The translations under genes were made by a program, and so were the position numbers. This document shows positions 32,557-39,492 of a stretch of 64,000 nucleotides of DNA, piece after piece. Position 1 is the stretch's first letter. Every line of letters begins with the position of its first letter. The notes beneath the pieces are model-generated. The model ran no database searches. It saw only the letters and a list, made by a program, of their open reading frames with translations, and had not been told where the DNA came from. The DNA is taken from assembly GCA_027484575.1 (NCBI GenBank), contig JAIXSQ010000007.1, positions 496,001-560,000 on the forward strand. Direction: 5' to 3'. Source of the stretch: Comamonadaceae bacterium (lineage in GTDB: Bacteria; Pseudomonadota; Gammaproteobacteria; Burkholderiales; Burkholderiaceae_C).

Positions 32557-33299
32557 GCTGCAGCCTCCGCCCGAGCGTGGTCGGCATGCAGCGCCTCGAC
32601 CTGCTTGCGATAGGCCCGCTGGTACTCCCGAAGCTGGTCGTCCGTCCATGCCGAACCGAGGGCCGCAGTGCTGTACGGCATCCCCAGCTGGGCACCACGT
32701 TCACAAACCCCTTCGAACGTGCGCTGCCACCGGTAGCCAGCCCGCGGCGCCCTCTTCGGCGCCCGATTCACTGCAGCGCGGCCATGCCCCCGTGGTTCAC
32801 GTTGTCCACCGCCCCCTGCGTGAGCGGGGGGAAGGGGGGGTATATGGTTCCTGATGGTTCCTGAAGATTCGGGTGACATAGCTGTGTCACCCGTCTCGCC
32901 TGATTTGTCACCCGTCTCGCCTGCTTTGTCACCCGTGTGGATAACGTTGTCCACAGGCGTGGGCCCCGCAGGCGGTGCCGAGACGGGTGACAGATTGACA
33001 CCCGTTTGTCCGATCTCGCCGCCGGCGATCCAGGCAGGGTCGATGCGGTACTCGTTGGTGTCGCCTGGACGGCCCGAGGCCCTGCGGACGACCTGCAGCC
33101 AGCCCCGCTCGACCATGTTGGCGATCTGTCGCTGCACAGTGCGCTCGCTCTGCAGCGTCTTCCTGGCCAGCTCGGCAACGCTCGGCCAGATGCGGGTGCC
33201 GTCGTCGCGCGCGTGGTCGGCCATGGCCAGCGCGAGCAGGCGCTCGTTGCCACCTTCTGGGTAGCGGTCGAACACCATGGTCATCACCTTGATGCTCAC
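32553..33299 (-). CDS. Replication initiator-like protein with internal origin
   Basis: 248 aa. The N-terminal winged helix (HTH_36 type) runs from about residue 20 to 85: LALAMADHARDDGTRIWPSVAELARKTLQSERTVQRQIANMVERGWLQVV. A linker of 21-bp repeats encodes GETGDKS-type heptads around 117-140, and a charged C-terminal domain (WTDDQLREYQRAYRKQVEALH) may bind a helicase loader. Layout resembles lambda O, where iterons sit inside the gene. GTG start overlaps an upstream ORF by 4 bp. Initiator role is inferred from HTH, repeats and DnaA boxes. Confidence 0.7.
   Translation of the reverse strand: MSIKVMTMVFDRYPEGGNERLLALAMADHARDDGTRIWPSVAELARKTLQSERTVQRQIANMVERGWLQVVRRASGRPGDTNEYRIDPAWIAGGEIGQTGVNLSPVSAPPAGPTPVDNVIHTGDKAGETGDKSGETGDTAMSPESSGTIRNHIPPLPPAHAGGGGQREPRGHGRAAVNRAPKRAPRAGYRWQRTFEGVCERGAQLGMPYSTAALGSAWTDDQLREYQRAYRKQVEALHADHARAEAAA
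32872..32991. other. Putative phage replication origin (iterons plus DnaA boxes)
   Basis: Within the initiator gene there are copies of GTCACCCGTCTCGCCTG at 32886 and 32907 and a third partial copy at 32928, giving a 21-bp period. A flanking GGGTGACA/TGTCACCC palindrome lies at 32871-32892 and an inverted GAGACGGGTGAC at 32980-32991. Next to them are a perfect DnaA box TGTGGATAA (32936-32944) and an opposed near-perfect TTGTCCACA (32947-32955). Confidence 0.65.
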
Positions 33300-33406
33300 G
33301 CGCGCGGCCCGCCCTTGCTGCCGGCCGCCCCATCAGCGCCAGCCGACGTTGCCGTGGGTCGAGACCTACAAATTTTGAGGGGACGAAAAAAAACCGACTC
33401 AGTCAT
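33296..33406 (-). CDS. Possible coupled mini-ORF before the replication gene
   Basis: 36 aa starting MTESVFFRPLKICRSRP. The ATG overlaps the CII-like stop (ATGA) and its stop overlaps the GTG start of the replication gene (GTGA). It therefore fills exactly the gap between two real genes and could carry ribosomes across. Composition after residue 17 is Gly/Ala/Ser-rich. A poly-T run (8 T on the - strand) falls in codons 5-8. Confidence 0.4.
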   Translation of the reverse strand: MTESVFFRPLKICRSRPTATSAGADGAAGSKGGPRA

Positions 33407-33894
33407 GCGGCACGCAGCTCCCGCACGTGCGCCGGCCTGCTGGCTTCTTGCTCGCGCGCCACGGCTGCCATGACGGCCTGGATGGCCGCGACCAGTTCGC
33501 CGCCTTCGCGCTCGATGCGCCGCCGCTCGTTGGCGCTGATCGCGCCGTCCGCTTCGGCCTGAGCCAGCGCACCGGCGAACTCCCCGAACTCGCGCGCCGC
33601 TTCGGCCAAGCGCTGAAGTGACGGCTGCTCGCCAGCTGGCACTGCGGGCAACGGCAGCAGCAGCGCGCCGGCATTGGCGGCGGCGGCCGTCAGCGGCGCC
33701 AGGGCATCGCGCACGCCGGCAGCCTGGCACAGGGCAACGATCGTCTCTTCCTCGTCGACACCCAGCTTGTAGCCCTCCACGCCTGTGAGCTCCTTGCGCA
33801 GGGTGTCGGGGCGACGGTGCAGACGCGAGGCCAGCGCCTCGATGCCTCCGGGGTAACGACGGGCCAGTTGCAGACAGGCGTCCAGGCGGTTCAT
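33403..33894 (-). CDS. Phage regulatory CII-like protein (CP76 family)
   Basis: 163 aa. The N-terminal 65 residues (LDACLQLARRYPGGIEALASRLHRRPDTLRKELTG ... KLGVDEEETIVALCQAAG) match the phage CP76/regulatory CII helix-turn-helix. The C-terminal half is a helical oligomerisation region (LAEAAREFGEFAGALAQAEADGAISANERRRIEREGGEL). It follows the Cro-like gene on the - strand; members of this family activate lysogeny or replication genes. Start chosen for the canonical N-terminus. Confidence 0.8.
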   Translation of the reverse strand: MNRLDACLQLARRYPGGIEALASRLHRRPDTLRKELTGVEGYKLGVDEEETIVALCQAAGVRDALAPLTAAAANAGALLLPLPAVPAGEQPSLQRLAEAAREFGEFAGALAQAEADGAISANERRRIEREGGELVAAIQAVMAAVAREQEASRPAHVRELRAA

Positions 33895-33972
33895 AGCCAG
33901 CTCCGGGTTGAATGGGGATGGATTGCGCAGCCAGCCCGCCTCACAGTGCGGCCTACGACGGAGGGCGATTGC

Positions 33973-34068
33973 ATGGCAAGCACGAGACGACAGGCACGAT
34001 CGGCGCGCAGGCTGCGCCGCTGGGCGCACACGCGCCGGCTGCTGCCAGCAAGTCGGTGGCTGCATTGA
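33973..34068 (+). CDS. Possible Arg-rich 31-aa peptide
   Basis: GGAGGG lies 8 nt before the ATG and the peptide is strongly basic (RRQARSARRLRRWAHTRRLL). It lies between the CII-like gene and the + strand gene at 34150, on the strand opposite the Cro/CII transcript. In this GC-rich DNA such frames arise easily, so this is weak. The rest of the 33895-34149 gap shows nothing else. Confidence 0.25.
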   Translation: MASTRRQARSARRLRRWAHTRRLLPASRWLH

Positions 34069-34149
34069 CGATGCCGGCTGATGGGCGGGCCGCCCGCAAC
34101 TTCGGAGAATGGAGCTTCCACACCACCACGCACCGAGGAAGGGGCACCC

Positions 34150-34419
34150 ATGGAAATCAGGTTCTTGGTACCGGACTCACTGAAGTCCGTGTTTGCAGCT
34201 ACGGGACTGCCGCTCCCAGAGGAGGTACCGACATGCCCGTTCGAGGTAGGAGACGTCATCGCGTGGGGCGCCCCGCATCCGCTAGCTGTCCGTGTCGTGC
34301 GCCGATGGCTCTCGCCCGGACACGGCGAGAAGCCGACGGCTTGGGTTGTGCAACTCGAAACGACTTCGCACCCGCTGGACGAGACCAACCTTCCAGGGCC
34401 TTCAGTTCAGCCAGGGTGA
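34150..34419 (+). CDS. Unknown prophage protein opposing the Cro/CII operon
   Basis: 89 aa. Start at 34150 preceded by GAGGAAGGGG. Sequence reads as a small beta domain: FEVGDVIAWGAPHPLAVRVVRRWLSPG followed by KPTAWVVQLET, an SH3-like pattern. It is encoded against the direction of the Cro-like and CII-like genes that flank it, and transcription from both sides would collide. Function unknown. Confidence 0.55.
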   Translation: MEIRFLVPDSLKSVFAATGLPLPEEVPTCPFEVGDVIAWGAPHPLAVRVVRRWLSPGHGEKPTAWVVQLETTSHPLDETNLPGPSVQPG

Positions 34420-34478
34420 TCCAAGGCGAGCCGGCGCTGCTTCGCCGCCTCCAGGCGATGGGTTGCTGCGGGCGCATC

Positions 34479-34838
34479 TCAGCCTCCCGCCGGCGCGCGC
34501 CGGTCCATGTCCGTGCCCGCATCGCGGCCTGGCCCGGGCGCTCGCCGGTCAGTCCCGGTGTATCCGGGAACGGTCACGGTGACAGCAGCCGTCGACACCG
34601 CTTCGCGGGTCTGCCCGGCCAGCTCGCGGATCAGCGCAAAGTACGACGCCTGGTCGGGCCGCAGCTCCTCGCACGTGACCGAGCCGCCGGTGAACTGCTC
34701 GATGTAGGGGCAGTGGTCGAGAGGGACGCGCTTTTTGCCGGAAAGCCATGCAGCCACCTGAGGCTGCTTAAGCCGAAGCTGGACAGCGAGTGCGGCCTGC
34801 CGGCCCCGCTGCTGTGACACCCATTCCTGAAGTTTCAT
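34479..34838 (-). CDS. Cro-like repressor (YdaS/Cro type)
   Basis: 119 aa. N-terminal HTH (KLQEWVSQQRGRQAALAVQLRLKQPQVAAWLSGKKRVPLDHCPYIEQFTGGSVTCEELRPD) is the typical YdaS/Cro-like domain that reads operators between itself and the repressor gene. The C-terminal 45 residues are unlike the family and probably flexible. First gene of the - strand early operon and divergent from the repressor. The ATG at 34838 is preferred to the ATG 3 codons upstream. Confidence 0.8.
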   Translation of the reverse strand: MKLQEWVSQQRGRQAALAVQLRLKQPQVAAWLSGKKRVPLDHCPYIEQFTGGSVTCEELRPDQASYFALIRELAGQTREAVSTAAVTVTVPGYTGTDRRAPGPGRDAGTDMDRRAPAGG

Positions 34839-34847
34839 ACACCCCAA

Positions 34848-34876
34848 TTATTAGCCACGGCGTATGCAGAAGGCAA
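34848..34876 (-). promoter_or_regulatory. Early promoter for the Cro/CII operon
   Basis: On the - strand TTGCCT (34871-34876), a 17-bp spacer and TAATAA (34848-34853), 9 bp before the Cro-like start. The -10 lies within GGCTAATAA. The same GGCTATTG...GGCTAAT layout occurs at 35,960-35,990, which suggests common control. Confidence 0.6.
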
Positions 34877-34890
34877 TAGCCCTGGCGCAG

Positions 34891-34917
34891 TTGGAATGGA
34901 TAGCCGGCGACTATGTA
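34891..34917 (+). promoter_or_regulatory. Possible repressor promoter giving a leaderless mRNA
   Basis: TTGGAA (34891-34896) and TATGTA (34912-34917) are separated by 15 bp. Transcription would start within a few bases of the ATG at 34927, and no ribosome site is visible. Lambda cI from its maintenance promoter is leaderless in the same way. The spacer is suboptimal, so activation may be needed. Confidence 0.4.
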
Positions 34918-34926
34918 ATTCGGGTG

Positions 34927-35307
34927 ATGCAAACCATCGACGAGACACGTCGGCAGCGACTCGAGGAACTGATCGTCCAGCACGGGTCAATTGCGAGCCT
35001 CAACGAAGCGCTCGGCTACGCGAGAACCGATGCGACGCTATCTCAGATTCGAAACCGCTCCCCGCACTCACGAACAGGGAAGCCTCGAACCATGGGCGAC
35101 GACGTGGCACGCTCGATTGAGCAGACATTGAATCTGCCAGTCGGGTGGATGGACACCCCCCCAGGTCTGCAAGACCTCTCCGACCATCGGTTGGCACATG
35201 TCGTGAGGATCATGGAAAGCATGCCCGAGCACGTGCGAGACCAGGCCGTAAAAATCATTGCTACGCTTGCTGAACCGCCCCGCCAAGGCAACGGAACACA
35301 CGGCTAG
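34927..35307 (+). CDS. CI-like phage repressor, short form
   Basis: 126 aa. HTH region (RRQRLEELIVQHGSIASLNEALGYARTDATLSQIRNRS) with the GKPRTMGDDVARSIEQTLNLPVGWMDTPPG tail is the pattern of betaproteobacterial prophage repressors. No LexA-type Ser-Lys peptidase domain follows, so induction would not be by RecA-stimulated self-cleavage. The start at 34927 (MQTIDETRR) is chosen from family alignment; an in-frame ATG at 34864 would add 21 residues. Divergent from the Cro-like gene. Confidence 0.75.
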   Translation: MQTIDETRRQRLEELIVQHGSIASLNEALGYARTDATLSQIRNRSPHSRTGKPRTMGDDVARSIEQTLNLPVGWMDTPPGLQDLSDHRLAHVVRIMESMPEHVRDQAVKIIATLAEPPRQGNGTHG

Positions 35308-35346
35308 TCGCAGCCGAAGCGCTAACGACTAGATGGAAGGAATCAA

Positions 35347-35943
35347 GTGCTCGTACGACTGGCGTTCATCGCCGCCGTCCTCCCGGCAGCGGCAGCGGCT
35401 GCGGCCCAAGGCACTCAAGTGCTCGGGTTCGAACTGGGCGCGAGGTTGGATCTGCCGTTAGCGGCGTGCACCACGTTCGCCACTGGCAACCGCGAAGGCG
35501 GCTACTGCACCAGCTCTGCCCAACCCACCACTGGCGCGATCTCATCGCTTCGAATCTGGCCACCTCTGTCGATAGAGGGCCGCCGAGCACTAAGACTGCC
35601 TAGCTGGGTGAGCGTCACTGAGCCGATCGAGTTGACCCTGGACTCTGAGCAGCGTGTGGAGCAGGTGCAACTCCGGACCATCTCAGGACCGAGCAGCCAG
35701 CCACTCGTCGTCGACTCGATCTCCCCACGTTTCGGGCCGCCGCGATCAGCTGTCACCCGGGCAGCGCAGAACGCTTACGGAGCGACGGTGCAGATCACTC
35801 GCTACGAGTGGGCGAACGAAGGTCTCGTGCTCACTTTCGACTGCTCCCGGCTTGATCGGTGCAATCTGACTGTGGCCACAGAGGCAGCTCATCACCGGCG
35901 CGTCAAAGCTCAGCAAGATCGCCAGAACAGTGATCGTCTTTAG
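35347..35943 (+). CDS. Exported protein of unknown function (prophage cargo)
   Basis: 198 aa, GTG start with GGAAGGAA upstream. The first 20 residues (LVRLAFIAAVLPAAAAAAAQG) are a signal peptide. The mature protein has four Cys, arranged as two pairs (CTTFATGNREGGYC; CSRLDRC), consistent with disulfides in the periplasm. The layout with FELGARLDLPLAAC resembles small exported proteins of Comamonadaceae. Codon use and GC are lower than in the virion genes. It directly follows the repressor and is probably transcribed in the lysogen. Confidence 0.7.
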   Translation: MLVRLAFIAAVLPAAAAAAAQGTQVLGFELGARLDLPLAACTTFATGNREGGYCTSSAQPTTGAISSLRIWPPLSIEGRRALRLPSWVSVTEPIELTLDSEQRVEQVQLRTISGPSSQPLVVDSISPRFGPPRSAVTRAAQNAYGATVQITRYEWANEGLVLTFDCSRLDRCNLTVATEAAHHRRVKAQQDRQNSDRL

Positions 35944-35963
35944 ATACGATTACGCCAAGGCTA

Positions 35964-35991
35964 TTGACAAGGATTAGCCTGAGGCTAATAT
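35964..35991 (+). promoter_or_regulatory. Strong sigma-70 promoter for the accessory operon
   Basis: TTGACA (35964-35969), 16-bp spacer, TAATAT (35986-35991). It is the only near-consensus promoter seen in the prophage, with the first gene starting 29 bp downstream. The spacer is filled by a palindrome (35973-35989) that should act as operator. Confidence 0.75.
35973..35989. promoter_or_regulatory. Palindromic phage operator
   Basis: ATTAGCCT-G-AGGCTAAT, perfect 8-bp arms around one central base, positioned between -35 and -10. The half-site ATTAGCC recurs at 34850-34856 over the Cro-like promoter. A bound dimer would block RNA polymerase, so this is probably a repressor or Cro operator silencing the operon in the lysogen. 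Confidence 0.65.
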
Positions 35992-36019
35992 TGCGCCCGT
36001 CATCAGGACGGAGCGCAGC

Positions 36020-36502
36020 ATGCAGATCCACTCGGCGCGGCAAAGCGCCACTCAGCAGTCCGCCGGAAACCAACTTGCCCTGGCGGTCCTTCAGGCACCG
36101 GTAATCACCGCGCAGGCGGTCGACTTCCGCAAGGGAACCTGGACCTTCAGCCTGCCGGCCATCCCGGTGGGGCCGGGCGAGTACATCGTGGTGCGCGCCG
36201 CCGAGGCGCGCGGCGCGCTCGAGCGCGACCAGAACGACATCTACCTCGCGCCCTTGACAGGCACGCGTCGACTCGCCGCCGGCGGCGACCACATCGTCTG
36301 GCTGGCCGATGACGGCGCACGTGTCGAAGCGATCCAGCGGCGCTACTGCCCCGACAGTTGGCGGAACAGCCACGTGCATTGGCACCCCTCGCACTGGCGC
36401 GTGACGGAGAAGCGCACCGACGAACGCGGCCGCTCATGGGAAACCGACTCCGTCGTCCACGTCATGAACGACTTCGGCGACCTGGTGGAGGTGGCGGAAT
36501 GA
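36020..36502 (+). CDS. Unknown prophage protein, first gene of accessory operon
   Basis: 160 aa. No signal peptide. Gln/Ala-rich start (ARQSATQQSAGNQLALAVLQ), then a beta-rich domain with IPVGPGEYIVVRAAEARGAL and a His/Trp cluster near the C-terminus (RYCPDSWRNSHVHWHPSHWRVTEKR) that could bind a metal. First gene after the strong promoter; its stop overlaps the next ATG. Confidence 0.55.
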   Translation: MQIHSARQSATQQSAGNQLALAVLQAPVITAQAVDFRKGTWTFSLPAIPVGPGEYIVVRAAEARGALERDQNDIYLAPLTGTRRLAAGGDHIVWLADDGARVEAIQRRYCPDSWRNSHVHWHPSHWRVTEKRTDERGRSWETDSVVHVMNDFGDLVEVAE

Positions 36503-36834
36503 GCGCGCAGCACACGACGGGGCCGTGGGGGGTTTTCGAGGACATCGGCGGCGCGCTGGCCGTGCACGCCCGCGCCTTGGCGATCGCCAACGTGGTCGAG
36601 TGCGACGAGCAGCCCGGCGAGGTCTTCGAGTTCGGCCCGGTCAGCATGGCCAACGCCCGCCTGATCGCGGCCGCGCCGGAACTGCTGGAGGCCGCTGAAG
36701 CGAACAGCGGCATTCTGCAGGCATTGCTGGTGCACCTGCAGGGCGCCATCAGCGACAAGGTCTGCGCGGACATCCGCGAGCGGATCTCCGCGACTGATGC
36801 TGCCATCGCTAAGGCCACCGGGAGCGCAGCATGA
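36499..36834 (+). CDS. Unknown prophage protein
   Basis: 111 aa. The start (TTGPWGVFEDIGGALAVHAR) and the AAPELLEAAEANSG helix (MANARLIAAAPELLEAAE) form the pattern found in many small phage proteins annotated as unknown in early operons. ATGA overlap with the previous gene and with the next one. No catalytic motif visible. Confidence 0.6.
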   Translation: MSAQHTTGPWGVFEDIGGALAVHARALAIANVVECDEQPGEVFEFGPVSMANARLIAAAPELLEAAEANSGILQALLVHLQGAISDKVCADIRERISATDAAIAKATGSAA

Positions 36835-37205
36835 CGAACGCCTACGCGATCCGCCGCACCGGGCTGGCCCGGGTCACCGGCCGCCACCTGCACGCGGTGA
36901 ACGAGCCTGTCTCGTTGCCCCTGCCGCTGCCTGCAGCACCCGCCATGCCGCGGCGCGTCGACGGAGAGCCCGAAGCCGTGCACCAGGCGCGTCTGGCCGC
37001 CGTCCGCCGCCTCGGCTCCGACTGGGTCCTGCACCCCGACTACATCTTCCGGCCGCGCCACAGCACCGATCCGCTGGTCTACGGGCCGGCCCGGGCCGCC
37101 TACCTGCACCTGGTTGCGCAGCTCGCAGCCGAGGCCCGCAGTCGCAATCCCGCCGCGTGCGCCGCCGCGCGCGTGCGCGCTGCCATCACCCACCGCGAGT
37201 GCTGA
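36831..37205 (+). CDS. Unknown prophage protein
   Basis: 124 aa. Pro/Ala-rich N-terminal half and a helical C-terminal half with aromatic residues (GSDWVLHPDYIFRPRHS, YGPARAAYLHLVAQLAAEARSR). Overlaps the previous gene by 4 bp and ends 3 bp before the next. No family recognised. Confidence 0.5.
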   Translation: MTNAYAIRRTGLARVTGRHLHAVNEPVSLPLPLPAAPAMPRRVDGEPEAVHQARLAAVRRLGSDWVLHPDYIFRPRHSTDPLVYGPARAAYLHLVAQLAAEARSRNPAACAAARVRAAITHREC

Positions 37206-37208
37206 GCC

Positions 37209-37532
37209 ATGAGCCACTGCACCGGCATGCTGGGACGACGCTGCACCTGCGGCCTCGTGCACGACACGGCACTCGACGCCGAGGAGCCGGGCGCAGCGGC
37301 GGGCCTGTTCCGCGCCCTGCCCTTCGCGTTGGCCGGCTGGGCTCTTCTGATCGTGCTGCCGGCGATCGGCTGGTGGCAGGCCGGCCTGCCCGGCGCGCTG
37401 TGCGGGGTGGTGATCGCAGTCACCACCTGCGTGCTCGCGACGGTGATCCTGATCGACGAGTGCATGGCTGACGACGCTCCCTCTGCCGCGGGTAAGGGGC
37501 CCGCCGAGCTGGACGAGCAGGTCGGCCACTGA
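37209..37532 (+). CDS. Prophage membrane protein with cysteine N-terminus
   Basis: 107 aa. Residues 4-20 contain Cys at CTGMLGRRCTCG, a possible metal-binding or redox site on the cytoplasmic side. Two membrane segments follow (about 38-58 and 60-82). Short acidic tail. Role unknown; the type recurs in temperate phage accessory operons. Confidence 0.5.
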   Translation: MSHCTGMLGRRCTCGLVHDTALDAEEPGAAAGLFRALPFALAGWALLIVLPAIGWWQAGLPGALCGVVIAVTTCVLATVILIDECMADDAPSAAGKGPAELDEQVGH

Positions 37533-37545
37533 CGGAGATCCAGCC

Positions 37546-37914
37546 ATGCCCACCGTCACCACCGGCACGTTCTTCCTTGCCCGCCAGCGCAGCGTCGAGA
37601 CGGCGACCGGCCCGGATGGCCAGTTCCGTCTGCAGCTGCGCGTGGTGGACCGACAGGGCCCCGGCATCACGGAGCCCTATGTCGTCGTCTGGCGCGGCCC
37701 GGCCGCGCAGGAGTGGCATGGCCAGCACCGTGACGCACTCGTGCCGGGCCGCGGCCTGAAGTTGCGCCTGGTCAACCCGCGCACCCTGCTGGGCATCCAC
37801 GCACCCGAGACCCACGCGAGCGTCGAGGCCTGCGATCTCGCCCCGCTGGCACCCAGCTGGCAGCCCACCAACACCAACAACCGGCCGGCGGCGACCCCCG
37901 CCGCCGGGTACTGA
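37546..37914 (+). CDS. Unknown prophage protein
   Basis: 122 aa. Beta-rich body (FFLARQRSVETATGPDGQFRLQLRVVDRQGPGITEPYVVVWRGPAAQEW, read in parts) with an RNA- or nucleotide-binding OB-like appearance, and an Asn/Pro-rich disordered tail. Preceded by GGAGAT. No family recognised. Confidence 0.5.
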   Translation: MPTVTTGTFFLARQRSVETATGPDGQFRLQLRVVDRQGPGITEPYVVVWRGPAAQEWHGQHRDALVPGRGLKLRLVNPRTLLGIHAPETHASVEACDLAPLAPSWQPTNTNNRPAATPAAGY

Positions 37915-37932
37915 CACCGAGGAGAGGGGCAC

Positions 37933-38619
37933 ATGCCCGGAGTGAAATTTCATCTGATCGGACTCTGCGGCTATGCCCAGGTCGGCAAGGACACCGTCGC
38001 CAGCCTGCTGCGCACGCATGCCGGCTTCCAGTCTCTGGCCTTTGCCGAGCCGCTCAAGGCCCAAGTGCAGGAGGCGTTCAGCGTCGAGCCGCTGGTGCTG
38101 CAGCGCCCGGAGTTCAAGGAGCGCCCGATGCACGAGCTCGCGCTGAGCCGTTGCACCGAGGTCGCGTTCATCAACGCCGCCCTGCGGGCGATCTTCGAGG
38201 CAGGCGGCGGGGCCGCGAAGAGCAGCGACGAGCTCACGAAGCCGCGCTCGCCGCGTCAGATCATGCAGTGGTGGGGCACCGAGTACCGGCGCGCTCAGGA
38301 CCCCCTGTATTGGGTCCACCAGACCTCCAGCCGTATCGACTATGCGCAGCGCGTGCTGCGCCACCACAACCTGGTGGTGACCGACGTGCGGTTCCCGAAC
38401 GAGGCCGAGGCCCTGCGCCGCCGCGGCGGCCTGCTCTGGCAGATCACCCGGCCCGGCCGCACCGGCGGCGAGCATGCCAGCGCCACTGACGGCACCGAGT
38501 TCAAGCCCGACGCGGTCATCAACAACAGCCACGACCTCAAGCACCTGCAGCAGCTGGTGCTGGGCGAGTACCGGGCACTGGACGCCGGCCTGGAGCGCGT
38601 CGAGGTGACCATCGCATGA
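37933..38619 (+). CDS. Deoxynucleoside monophosphate kinase
   Basis: 228 aa. Phosphorylates dNMPs to dNDPs to feed phage DNA synthesis. P-loop GYAQVGKDTVAS at residues 13-24 with catalytic Lys18; the SLAFAEPLKAQVQEAF segment follows as in phage dNMP kinases. Then an LID-like QIMQWWGTEYRR, VVTDVRFPNEAEAL and the typical C-terminal NNSHDLKHLQQ. Good ribosome site (GAGGAGAGG). Overlaps the next gene by 4 bp. Confidence 0.85.
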   Translation: MPGVKFHLIGLCGYAQVGKDTVASLLRTHAGFQSLAFAEPLKAQVQEAFSVEPLVLQRPEFKERPMHELALSRCTEVAFINAALRAIFEAGGGAAKSSDELTKPRSPRQIMQWWGTEYRRAQDPLYWVHQTSSRIDYAQRVLRHHNLVVTDVRFPNEAEALRRRGGLLWQITRPGRTGGEHASATDGTEFKPDAVINNSHDLKHLQQLVLGEYRALDAGLERVEVTIA

Positions 38620-39026
38620 CGCGCGGCCGCCCTCAATCGGCGGAGCGCCAGGCCATCCAGGCCGCGCTCGCCGCCGCCGACGAGCCGCTCACAGCCGAGC
38701 AGATCGCCACGCGCAGCGGCGTGGCCGTGCCGGCCGTGCGGCAGCACCTTTCCAACATCTGCGCGCGCGGCGACGCGCATCGCGTGGCGTGGCGCTGCGG
38801 CCGGCGCACGTTCGCAGCGGGCCCCAGCCCGCACGCCGCCGCATCCTTCATGCCGGTGCGCCCGAGCACGGTCGATGGCATCTACGAGGGTCGCGAGCTG
38901 CTGCCCTACACCGGCCGGCCGGGCGCCATGCAGGCCTTCGACCTGCCCAGCTTGGTCAACGGCGTGCGGGTGGCACGGCGCCGGCCCCAGCTCGTCAGCA
39001 CGGAGGCCTCGCCATGGGCGCTGTGA
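38616..39026 (+). CDS. Winged-helix DNA-binding protein
   Basis: 136 aa. Residues 5-70 form a winged helix-turn-helix (RQAIQAALAAADEPLTAEQIATRSGVAVPAVRQHLSNIC, with wing to ARGDAHRVAWRCGRRTFA). The rest is Arg/Pro-rich with an HNH-like or nucleic-acid-binding look but no catalytic set. Possibly a transcription regulator of the accessory operon. Overlaps the next gene. Confidence 0.6.
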   Translation: MTRGRPQSAERQAIQAALAAADEPLTAEQIATRSGVAVPAVRQHLSNICARGDAHRVAWRCGRRTFAAGPSPHAAASFMPVRPSTVDGIYEGRELLPYTGRPGAMQAFDLPSLVNGVRVARRRPQLVSTEASPWAL

Positions 39027-39472
39027 ATCCCGCCGCGGTGATAACCGACGAGTGGCTGCGCGCCCGCACCAAGCCCGTGGGCGACTGCCTGGTGTGGCAG
39101 CTCAGCGCAGCGCACGGCACGCAGCCCACCACCAAGATCGGTGGCCGCAAAGGCCCGATGGTGCTGGTGCGCCGGGTTCTGTGGCAGCGCAAGCACGGAC
39201 AGTCCATGCCCCGCCACGTGCTGGCAGGGGTCAGTTGCGGCACCCCGCTGTGCGTCCACGAAGACCACATCGTGGCGATCGACCGCAAGGAACTGCCAGA
39301 CCCCGCGCCTGAGCCGCCGCTGAACCCACAGCTGCTGCACGCCATCGGGGAAGCCGACGAGCCCAACGAGGTGCTGGCAGCACGCATCCGCAGCACCGAG
39401 GCGGGCGTTGCAGCCCTGCGGCTGGCCAGCGCCTGGCGAGCCCCCATCCACCACCACGCCGTGGGCGCATAG
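39014..39472 (+). CDS. HNH-like zinc fold protein
   Basis: 152 aa. GDCLVWQLSAAHGTQPTTKIGG ... VLWQRKHGQSMPRHVLAGVSCGTPLCVHEDHI follows the layout of phage HNH endonucleases (GCwlWxGa ... CgnplCvNPxHL). The first His of the motif (normally before CGN) is replaced by Val-Ser, so nuclease activity is doubtful. Start at 39014 gives an overlap with the preceding gene. Likely DNA-binding. Confidence 0.6.
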   Translation: MGAVNPAAVITDEWLRARTKPVGDCLVWQLSAAHGTQPTTKIGGRKGPMVLVRRVLWQRKHGQSMPRHVLAGVSCGTPLCVHEDHIVAIDRKELPDPAPEPPLNPQLLHAIGEADEPNEVLAARIRSTEAGVAALRLASAWRAPIHHHAVGA

Positions 39473-39492
39473 CCGCGGCACCAGGAGCACAC

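Noticed and set aside
33891..34388. A 165-codon - strand frame between Cro-like and CII-like genes
   Set aside because: Ser/Arg/Gly-rich without recognisable fold, and the + strand frame at 34150 is more protein-like. Neither is certain.
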